Below are positions 32,385-38,883 of a DNA stretch of 38,883 bases, one piece after another. The notes under the pieces were generated by a model. That model worked only from the letters and a program-made list of their open reading frames with translations. It was not told the DNA's origin and did no database searches. Numbering within the stretch: the first letter of the stretch is position 1; each line of letters opens with the position of its first letter. This stretch comes from Mesorhizobium qingshengii (GTDB taxonomy: Bacteria; Pseudomonadota; Alphaproteobacteria; Rhizobiales; Rhizobiaceae): positions 1 through 38,883 of the forward strand of contig NZ_FMXM01000032.1 of assembly GCF_900103325.1 (NCBI RefSeq), written 5' to 3'. The position numbers and the translations under genes are program-made.

Positions 32385-35300
32385 TCACTCACACGATGGA
32401 GCAAGACTTCGCCTGGCAGACATGCCCGACGCGCCCTTGCGGATAGCCACCAGACCACCGAGCAGGTTTGCTCGGTTTAGCTCATAGTGGCTATCGAAGA
32501 ACAGGATCTCGGCGAACTGACCGGCAAATGCGCTCACCCCCAACGGATCGACCGAGCGGGCCGTCCCTTGTTCCTTGATCTCCCGAAGCAGGGTCTTGGT
32601 CAGCGTGATTTTGCCTAGGTCCTCGCCGGGCGGCTGCCAGTCAAGGTCTTCGAGGAAATACCATCCGCCCTCGGCGAGCAGCGGAAAGAACTCGCGCAGC
32701 GTGAGCTGTTCGTCGAACGAGGCATGGCTGCCATCGTCGATGATTGCGTCGAACGACCTGGGCTCGAGTTTCGCCGCGACCCTGCGCAGGTCGTCAACCT
32801 TGGATTGGTCTCCGACAAACGACTTGAACCGTTTATTGTTCAGGCGAGAAAAATCCGTCAGGTCGACACCGATCACCTGGCAGAACGGAAAATAGCTTTG
32901 CCACAGGCTGACCGAGGGCGTCTCGCCCTGTTTGTCCGCCAGCCTGCGACAAAGACCGATTTCCATGAGCCGCCGCATGGACAGCCTTCGGCCTGACAGC
33001 AGGCGATCGTAGATCCGGGCATAGGCGTGTCGGTTCCCGGTTTGTCGGTTCTTGTCCGTATTGAAGCGGTCGGCGAGACTTGTGAGTGTTGGGAAGCTGT
33101 CGAGCGGGTTGATCAGGAGGGAGATTATTGGCGCCCCTTCGCCACCCGGCCTGGCCTCATTGCGCGCCGTCCACAGATGGATGCCGAACACTCGCTCATC
33201 ATTCAGATATTCGGCCAATTCATCTATCGGCTTCTCGAACCGGTCGATCTCCGTCCAATCGATGGTGTTGAAGAACATCGGGCTGAACACCCATTCCCGC
33301 AGCTCGGCTCCCGCATCGGAGGCAATGTAGTCGGACAGAAGCTTGGGGCCGATGTCGCCGAACTGCTTGCCGCGCGCTTCATGGAAACGCTCGAGCGACA
33401 TTTCGTATAGCGCCCTGAGGTGGCGGCTGAATGGCTTGGCGTACATGACGTTGCCGCAGATGAAGTGGCCCTTGTGCGCTCCCCGCCATTGCAGATTGAA
33501 AAAGTGATTGCCGCAAAAGGGGAACGGGCGCAGCAGGATGACGTCGGAATCCATCCACAGGCCGCCATGTTCGTAGAGCAGGGCGTAGCGGAAAATATCG
33601 CTGAAATATCTGATCTCGGAGCCGGCGACGATGCGGTCGAACAGGGCGCGCGGCATGACGTCGTCGGCATTGCGCACTTCGATCCCGTGCGGGACGAGGA
33701 ATTCGAGCTTCTCTGGCGCATAGCTCCACACCCGCACCGGATGGCCAGCCGCTCGCATCGACGTTGTGGCGGCAATCAAGGTACGATGTTCGGCTTTGTC
33801 GGACATCACTTCATAGAAGCAGTTGATCTGCGGAAGTGCGGGGTCGTCGCTGCCAAGGAAGGGATAAATCCGCGAGTCGAACTGGCGCGATCGTTGCCGT
33901 CGTTCCATCGGAGAATCGACGTCGCGCAGAAACGGCGCGAGCTCATGAAAGATCTCTTCTGTCGATTTCATGCTGCCGGCGCCAAAGTCCTTGCTTTCCA
34001 ACGGCGCCCGGTTTGCATCCCCCATGGCCCCATCGTCGGCGCGGCCGGGCTTGTTCCCGGCTTTCGTTGGAGGATCTGGTTGGGCGAGCAAGGCCGGCGT
34101 CGACAGTCTCTGCTTCGTCCCTGGATCAGCCACGCCCGATGACAGGCGATCCACATCCTCTAGCATCCCTCCCACATCCGCCTCATCGATGGTCGCGATC
34201 CAGCACTCGCTGTCGGCAACGCTGTAGGAAATCAGCAAGCGCTTCTCATCGGGATGCCAGGCCAGGCCGGCAGCGAACTCGACGCCCTTCTCGTTGAAGT
34301 AAAAGGGACGGCTTACCTTTTGCAGCAGGTTCATTGCGTCGAACCAAACAAACCGATGCAGGCAGTATCGCCTGCTCTCGAAGGGTCTCCATTGCACCTC
34401 GTGAATCAACATTAGCCAACCGCCGGCGAAAGCGACCAGTTGGCTTTCGCCGCTGAATCGTTGGACCGCAATTCCAGGAGATGTGTCGCTGATCGTTCCA
34501 GCTTGCTCATTCGCCACCCGAATTGGATCGCCGAAATAGACGAACTGCAGCCGCTCCTCGCCGGCTTCGCCTGATGTGACCTGCGTCATCCATTTCCTGT
34601 CAGGCGCGCTCGGCCCCGTCGCCGGCAGCACGCGCAGGTCGGTCATCCGGTGGTGGCCGGGTTCGCTGTCGTCGACGCGCATGATGACCTGCTTGCCCTC
34701 GCTGTCCGCCAGATCGCCAACGGAGGCCGAGCCCCACAGCTTATCTTTCCAGGCGAACAGACGCAGGTCCTCGACGCCGGCCTCGCGCATGTTTGTCGGA
34801 GGCAGCATCTCGGTTGTCGATCGGACGGCGAGCCCATCGGTCAACCGCAGAAGGAAATTCCGAGCGAGGATCGCCTCGCCGCCTTTCGTCCGGCGATGGG
34901 CGCCGTCTTCGCTTGCGGTGAAGTTCACCGCTGCTTGAGCAAGCACAATCTCCTTGCCCAGGCGCGCCACCGAGGGGCTTGACGGCCTGTAGCCCTCGGG
35001 CGCAGCGAAAACGATCGGATGAGCGCTGAAGGATGGCATCGTCGTCTTGGCAGGTTGGACATAAAAGATGAGGTTGGACCAAGCGAGATCCCTGGGTCCA
35101 TCGCCGATGCTACGGTCCAGCGCTAACCAGTTGCATGTCGCGAAACCGCGATCCTTGCGCACTGGGTCGCGCGCATAATTCGCCGCGATCGCATACTCTT
35201 CGCGCAGGCCTGTCGTGTAGACGAAATCCTCGAGGAACAGGATGTCCTGTTCCGGCCGCTTGATCGCCAGCCCTGCTTCGGAGAACAACACGCTGGCATC

Positions 35301-36146
35301 GTTCATCCCTTTCTCGCGATAGAATCGCGCAAGGTCATAAAGCGGTTCGGCGCGCTGCGGGCGTTGGTCGAAGGCGGCCAATGCCTGGGAGATGAAACCC
35401 GCATCGTCGCCGAGTTTACGCAGGCAGCGAGCCTCCTCCAGGCGAGCATTCCATGCCTCTTCGTTCCAGCCGCCCATCTCGGCGCGTTTGGCGTAGGCCA
35501 CCGCGGCCTCCGCCGTCCGCCCGGCGTCGCGATAGGATTGCGCCAGGTAAAACCAGTATCTGTGGTTCTCCGGATCCTTCTCAAGCGCTTCCAGCAAGAG
35601 CTTGATGTCTCGTTCGAACTTGTCGACGCGGTTCGATCCGCTGGCGTGGTCCTTGTACCAGGCGCTGCGCAGTTCCTGCACGCCACCGGGGACGTCGAGA
35701 TATTCGTGGGTCACGCCACGGTAGCGCGCACCGGCGTCGCGCCTGGCAAGGCGCGTGTTCCAATAGGCGAGGCCGGAATCCGAGCGTTGCAGCAGCCGGT
35801 AGCCCGGGCCGTCGAGCCCCTCGCGGAAGCCCCTATCCTCGACCATAAGCTCCATGTCGGCGTCGTCAAACAGCAGATAGTCATAGGCGAGCGGCGAGGC
35901 ATAGGCGTGATCGAGCGCCGCGTTGCGCGCCTGCTCAAAGTTATGGAATGGGAATTCGTGCAGCTCGCCCGGCAGGTTGCGGGCGGCGAAGAACGATTTG
36001 ATGAAAGCCTGGGTCCCGTCGGTCGAGCCAGTGTCGCCAATGACCCAGCAGTCGATGTGGTCGACAACCGCCCCGAGACAGCGTTGAAGGTTCGCCATCT
36101 CGTTCTTGACGATCATGTTGAGGCAGAGGCGCTTGCCGCTTGTCAT
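32385..36146 (-). CDS. Giant fusion: GT2 + TPR + propeller + GT32-like + methyltransferase
   Basis: A 1253-residue multi-domain glycan enzyme. In order: a GT2 domain (LCLNMIVKNE, GDTGSTDGTQ at 38-46, FDDADMEL at 93-100); TPR-like helices about 180-300; a GH130-like five-bladed propeller region about 355-655 (ending GVEFAAGLAWHPDEKRLLISYS); a low-complexity linker about 665-725; a GT32/capsular-type transferase about 730-1000 with DIFRYALLYEHGGLWMDSD, DxD at 866-868; and a class I SAM methyltransferase about 1035-1253 (DAIIDDGSHASFDEQ, FLEDLDWQ). All domains look intact. Start ATG 36146 gives the normal GT2 N-terminus; an ATG at 36194 lacks a site. It heads the transcript with the GT2-TPR gene. 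It could build and cap a short methylated oligosaccharide alone. Confidence 0.87.
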   Translation of the reverse strand: MTSGKRLCLNMIVKNEMANLQRCLGAVVDHIDCWVIGDTGSTDGTQAFIKSFFAARNLPGELHEFPFHNFEQARNAALDHAYASPLAYDYLLFDDADMELMVEDRGFREGLDGPGYRLLQRSDSGLAYWNTRLARRDAGARYRGVTHEYLDVPGGVQELRSAWYKDHASGSNRVDKFERDIKLLLEALEKDPENHRYWFYLAQSYRDAGRTAEAAVAYAKRAEMGGWNEEAWNARLEEARCLRKLGDDAGFISQALAAFDQRPQRAEPLYDLARFYREKGMNDASVLFSEAGLAIKRPEQDILFLEDFVYTTGLREEYAIAANYARDPVRKDRGFATCNWLALDRSIGDGPRDLAWSNLIFYVQPAKTTMPSFSAHPIVFAAPEGYRPSSPSVARLGKEIVLAQAAVNFTASEDGAHRRTKGGEAILARNFLLRLTDGLAVRSTTEMLPPTNMREAGVEDLRLFAWKDKLWGSASVGDLADSEGKQVIMRVDDSEPGHHRMTDLRVLPATGPSAPDRKWMTQVTSGEAGEERLQFVYFGDPIRVANEQAGTISDTSPGIAVQRFSGESQLVAFAGGWLMLIHEVQWRPFESRRYCLHRFVWFDAMNLLQKVSRPFYFNEKGVEFAAGLAWHPDEKRLLISYSVADSECWIATIDEADVGGMLEDVDRLSSGVADPGTKQRLSTPALLAQPDPPTKAGNKPGRADDGAMGDANRAPLESKDFGAGSMKSTEEIFHELAPFLRDVDSPMERRQRSRQFDSRIYPFLGSDDPALPQINCFYEVMSDKAEHRTLIAATTSMRAAGHPVRVWSYAPEKLEFLVPHGIEVRNADDVMPRALFDRIVAGSEIRYFSDIFRYALLYEHGGLWMDSDVILLRPFPFCGNHFFNLQWRGAHKGHFICGNVMYAKPFSRHLRALYEMSLERFHEARGKQFGDIGPKLLSDYIASDAGAELREWVFSPMFFNTIDWTEIDRFEKPIDELAEYLNDERVFGIHLWTARNEARPGGEGAPIISLLINPLDSFPTLTSLADRFNTDKNRQTGNRHAYARIYDRLLSGRRLSMRRLMEIGLCRRLADKQGETPSVSLWQSYFPFCQVIGVDLTDFSRLNNKRFKSFVGDQSKVDDLRRVAAKLEPRSFDAIIDDGSHASFDEQLTLREFFPLLAEGGWYFLEDLDWQPPGEDLGKITLTKTLLREIKEQGTARSVDPLGVSAFAGQFAEILFFDSHYELNRANLLGGLVAIRKGASGMSARRSLAPSCE

Positions 36147-37350
36147 GTGCTGACTATTGGCTCTCCGCAGGACTGCGGGCTGAGGCGGCCACATTTGTGC
36201 CGGGGGGTTAATTGGGACAGCGATCCGATCCGATGCGGACTTGTCCGACCTTTATGCCCCATGTGCATTGCCTCCTGTCCCGGCCATTTTGCATGACCTT
36301 TGTGCAAAGTATCGCTCATCCCTTCCCTTGCAAACGCGACCTCAGCCCTTCCCTTGCAAACGCGACCTCAGCGCTATCCATTGTTAGCCAGCACCTTCCG
36401 CCGCAGCAAGGGTCTCGCGGTCATCTTGCACCCAGGCGTTGGCGAACAAACGCTCCCGTCGGCTTAATCTAATACTTCGCCGTGATATCAGAGGTTCGAC
36501 GCGAAAGAGGGGGCGGTACCTTTAAGTCTCGGATTTTTCGATGCTTTTGGCCCACAATCGCTATTTCGATTCAACCAAAAATAGCTGACTGCGGAACCCG
36601 CAATTAACAAATCGTAAACAGGTTATTTACAAGTTACTAATTTTATAATTTACTAATATCTTACATATGGGAGGGTTTCCGTGGATCGGGCAGTGTAGGC
36701 CTGTCGGTGTCCGCGCCGTCTGCGAAGCCAGGAGAGTATCTGGAGCAAGTCACTTCGTGCGTGAGGGCGCGGAGAGTGTTTGGTGGCATGCAAAGAAGAC
36801 GTCGTAGTGCCTTAAGTCAAGGCCAGCGTTTCCTAACCTGATGTTCCCCCGCAAGTAGTCGATTCCCTCGCAACTTGTCGTCGAGAAATCGAGACACGCG
36901 TGTTGGGGGTTGGCTGTGGTTGGTGTGATACCAAGTACGAAACGATGCGCCCGCGACGCAGGTTTCCGCTTCGATCAACCCCTCAATTATCCGCACCTGG
37001 TCGCCAGCAAGGATTGCCCCGCGATTGACGGGCATTGCTCGGCACCCTGTGGACCGCCGTACAGTTGCGAACTCCACTCCCACCTCAGTGAAGACAAGCG
37101 GGGCGCCGTTCAATCGAGCGGCACGAAGAGCCCGTCAAGTCTTGCGCGCCCGTCTCGCCCTGTGCGGCGCCGGTTGGCTCACGGATCTGCCGGCAGCGTG
37201 GGTCAGCACTTTATCGATACGCCGATGCGCGCGGCTCGAGCGCCGATAGGAGCTGCGACCGGCCTCAGCGAGCGCGGGCGCTCGGCAGCGAGTGAAACCT
37301 AAGGATACGAAACAAGACACGCGGCGCAGCCGCCGGCTAAGGAGGACACG
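36147..37350. other. Long intergenic region between glycan genes and collagen-like genes
   Basis: About 1.2 kb without a supported gene. It holds a 26-bp tandem duplication at 36320-36371 and a markedly AT-rich block at about 36590-36670, the best place for divergent promoters. Frames at 36817-37113 (minus, 98 residues) and 36910-37302 (plus) are open but match nothing I know and lack good ribosome sites. I list neither as a gene. Confidence 0.5.
36320..36371. repeat. 26-bp perfect tandem duplication
   Basis: The 26 bases at 36320-36345 (beginning CCCTTCCCTTGC and ending CGACCTCAG) are repeated without change at 36346-36371. Only two copies exist. It lies between the giant glycosyltransferase start and the AT-rich promoter block. 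Confidence 0.9.
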
Positions 37351-37665
37351 ATGAGCTTCACAGCAGGTTTTGCGGTCATGGAAGTCACCGTTCGGGGCGT
37401 TCTGCCGATCGGCGACGCGACCGGAAATGTAACCTATTTTATTCTGGACACGGCTAAGAGCGCGATCGTCGGTCAGGTCATCCTTCCCGCCGCCGTCAAG
37501 CGAAGCCTCGCCGTCGCTATCACCGTCAAGGTTCCAAGCAATGCCGGCTCTTTTGCGATCGGAACGTTTGACGATAGTGGGAATTTCCAGGTCGCCAGCC
37601 TCCTCCGCGTAGAGACCTCAGCCGTTGAACGTCCCGACGGCGCTGTCGGGCCGTCCGGAAGTTGA
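37351..37665 (+). CDS. Small beta-domain protein paralogous to the DUF4347 protein's middle domain
   Basis: A 104-residue protein with no signal peptide, predicted all-beta. Its core VRGVLPIGDATGNVTYFILDT, then SAIVGQVILPAAV and LAVAITVKVPS, follows the same pattern as the middle of the next gene (LTGTITGSGN, TYYLVDTTLNP, TVVGSFQLPSA, FAATITIPD). I infer the two share a domain. The start is secure: AAGGAGG lies five bases from the ATG. It is 91 bases upstream of the collagen-like gene on the same strand and may be co-transcribed. The C-terminus GAVGPSGS has two Gly-x-x triplets, a faint echo of the collagen part. Function unknown. Confidence 0.75.
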   Translation: MSFTAGFAVMEVTVRGVLPIGDATGNVTYFILDTAKSAIVGQVILPAAVKRSLAVAITVKVPSNAGSFAIGTFDDSGNFQVASLLRVETSAVERPDGAVGPSGS

Positions 37666-37756
37666 CCGCTCCCAAACCCCTCCTCTCCAGCGCTCGCGGG
37701 CCATGCCGGCGGGCGGTTTCCTCTTGAATTGAATTCGAAGCCAACAGGAGCCAGTC

Positions 37757-38883
37757 ATGGCCCGTGCCTCTGAAATTCTTTTTGTCGATCCTTCGGTCTC
37801 CGACCTCAAGACCGTTCTCAGCAACGTGCGGCCCGAAGTTCAGGCTTTCGTGCTCGATGGTAGCCGCCAAGCGGCGCCGCAGATCGCTGCGCTGCTCGCG
37901 GGACACGAAGGGCTCGACGCGGTCCACATCATCGCGCATGGCGCACCCGGACGAGTCAGCTTTGCTGCAGGAGAGTGGACGGTCGCCACATTGAAGGAAG
38001 CGGCTGAGGATTTTGCCGCGATCGGCAGGGCCCTTGCCGCGGACGGTGAGCTGCGGTTGTGGAGCTGCGAGACGGCATCGGCGGATGTTGGCGATACGTT
38101 CGTAACGGCGCTGGAAGAGGCCGTAGGCGCGGACGTTTGCGCATCCAGGTCGCTGGTTGGCGCAGCCGCTCTGGGCGGCGCCTGGGAACTGTCCGCACGC
38201 GCGAGCGCGTCCAGGCCCCTGCCGCCGCTAACCTCAATTGGCGTGGCAAGTTACACCGGGGTGCTGGTAGCAGGGGATCTGACACTCACGGGTACGATTA
38301 CTGGTTCTGGCAACAGCAGTAATGTCAATACGTATTATCTGGTGGATACAACACTCAATCCTGATACAGTGGTTGGCAGCTTCCAACTTCCATCCGCAAC
38401 AAACGGATTGGTCTTTGCGTTTGCTGCAACGATAACAATACCAGACACTACTCATAATTATACCATCTACAACGCCAACTTCGGCGTAATGGGTACACTT
38501 GTACCTGGCGCCGGTAATACTTATGTTTTCACGGGCGGTGCTGCCAATCCCACCAATAACAATAACTTCAATGGGGGCAGTTTCAATGTCACGAGTCAAG
38601 TAGGCCCGACGGGCCCCGCGGGTGCGACCGGCGCCACGGGTGCGACAGGCGCCACGGGTGCGACCGGCGCAGGTGCGACGGGCGCGACGGGAGCCACTGG
38701 CGCAACTGGTGACACAGGTGCGACCGGCGCCACGGGTGCTTCAGGCGGGACCGGTGCAACGGGCTCCACTGGCGCAACCGGAGCCACAGGTGCGACTGGT
38801 TCGACCGGTGCAACAGGCTCTACAGGTGCAACTGGTGCGACTGGCGACACGGGAGCGACAGGTTCGACTGGTGCAACCGGCTC
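37757..38883 (+). CDS. DUF4347 protein with collagen-like GAT repeats, partial at window end
   Basis: The frame is open from ATG 37757 (CAGGAG six bases upstream) to the window edge, 375 residues so far, with no stop. Residues about 4-160 are a DUF4347 domain (ILFVDPSVSDL, VHIIAHGAPGRVSF, LRLWSCETASADVG), known from the N-termini of very large surface adhesins. Residues about 170-275 are a Thr/Asn-rich beta domain related to the preceding gene. From residue 283 (position 38603) the sequence is Gly-x-Thr collagen-like (GPTGPAGATGAT, with GDT, GST, GAS variants), about 31 triplets with one slip, GAG-AT, near 38670. Thr-rich collagen repeats are glycosylated in Bacillus BclA. No classical signal peptide is present; export route unknown. 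Confidence 0.85.
   Translation, partial: MARASEILFVDPSVSDLKTVLSNVRPEVQAFVLDGSRQAAPQIAALLAGHEGLDAVHIIAHGAPGRVSFAAGEWTVATLKEAAEDFAAIGRALAADGELRLWSCETASADVGDTFVTALEEAVGADVCASRSLVGAAALGGAWELSARASASRPLPPLTSIGVASYTGVLVAGDLTLTGTITGSGNSSNVNTYYLVDTTLNPDTVVGSFQLPSATNGLVFAFAATITIPDTTHNYTIYNANFGVMGTLVPGAGNTYVFTGGAANPTNNNNFNGGSFNVTSQVGPTGPAGATGATGATGATGATGAGATGATGATGATGDTGATGATGASGGTGATGSTGATGATGATGSTGATGSTGATGATGDTGATGSTGATG
38603..38883 (+). repeat. Degenerate 9-bp collagen-coding repeat array
   Basis: Units of the form GGT-GCG-ACC or GGC-GCC-ACG repeat to the window end with many silent changes, coding mainly Gly-Ala-Thr. The codon variation keeps the DNA from being an exact repeat while the protein stays periodic, pointing to selection on the protein. 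The array continues beyond the window. Confidence 0.9.

Noticed and set aside
35620..35640. GGTTCGATCC as a tRNA T-loop
   Set aside because: It is inside the giant glycosyltransferase coding sequence and no acceptor or anticodon arms fit around it.
35364..36296. 310-residue plus-strand frame
   Set aside because: Antisense to the GT2 and TPR parts of the giant glycosyltransferase; no family match.
36817..37113. 98-residue minus-strand frame between glycan and collagen-like genes
   Set aside because: Open with an ATG but no recognisable family, no clear ribosome site and overlapping plus frames of equal length; left unannotated.
37633..37650. CCCGAC/GTCGGG hairpin as terminator of the small beta-domain gene
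   Set aside because: It lies inside the coding sequence before the stop codon and has no T-run, so it is not a convincing terminator.
38596..38850. Pro-Ala-Val repeat protein on the minus strand
   Set aside because: It is the complement of the collagen-like repeat array and is explained by the plus-strand coding periodicity.
38603..38883. CRISPR or minisatellite array
   Set aside because: The 9-bp units have no constant repeat/spacer pattern and vary mainly at silent positions, which fits a collagen-coding array.

Overview
The window is GC-rich alphaproteobacterial chromosome, most like a Mesorhizobium or close relative in the Rhizobiales. The pointers are an Omp25-type barrel protein, a BA14K lectin-like protein, a MucR/Ros gene, HWE and HisKA_2 histidine kinases, and two promoters fitting the EcfG (general stress sigma) pattern. 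The genus is inferred from gene content, not from an alignment. No tRNA, rRNA or CRISPR array was seen.

Layout. 0.5-1.25 kb: outer-membrane barrel protein with a terminator. 2-5 kb: a homodimeric 2-oxoacid dehydrogenase E1 gene divergent from its probable Lrp/AsnC regulator. 5.4-12.1 kb: small and partly decayed genes (DUF3606-like, BA14K, a frameshifted mucR, a photolyase stub joined to a frameshifted EthD gene) together with a phospholipase-D-type synthase, CsbD and small membrane proteins. 12.5-18.2 kb: a KaiC-like ATPase, two sensor kinases, a short-chain dehydrogenase and a small conserved protein. 18.8-24.3 kb: a LacI-controlled sugar ABC importer ending in a metallo-beta-lactamase-fold hydrolase, with two matching operators. 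24.4-25.4 kb: a graveyard holding a histidine kinase tail, a broken IS21 istB and a perfect 18-bp inverted repeat. 25.5-28.8 kb: two convergent exported metalloproteases. 29-36.2 kb: a surface-glycan gene group: a discoidin-FkbM methyltransferase fusion, two glycosyltransferases and a giant multi-domain glycosyltransferase/methyltransferase. 37.3-38.9 kb: a small beta-domain protein and the start of a DUF4347 protein that runs into collagen-like Gly-Ala-Thr repeats and leaves the window.

How the parts may work together. The most novel candidate is the right-hand 10 kb. A threonine-rich collagen-like surface protein lies beside a set of glycosyltransferases and methyltransferases, which suggests a dedicated glycosylated-fibre system comparable in logic to the Bacillus BclA exosporium. 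A second candidate is the KaiC/HWE-kinase operon, which carries a near-perfect EcfG promoter and could link a KaiC-type ATPase to the alphaproteobacterial general stress response. Three single-base frameshifts (mucR, ethD, kinase remnant) and several gene stubs show that the left and central accessory regions are decaying, unless some shifts are assembly errors.
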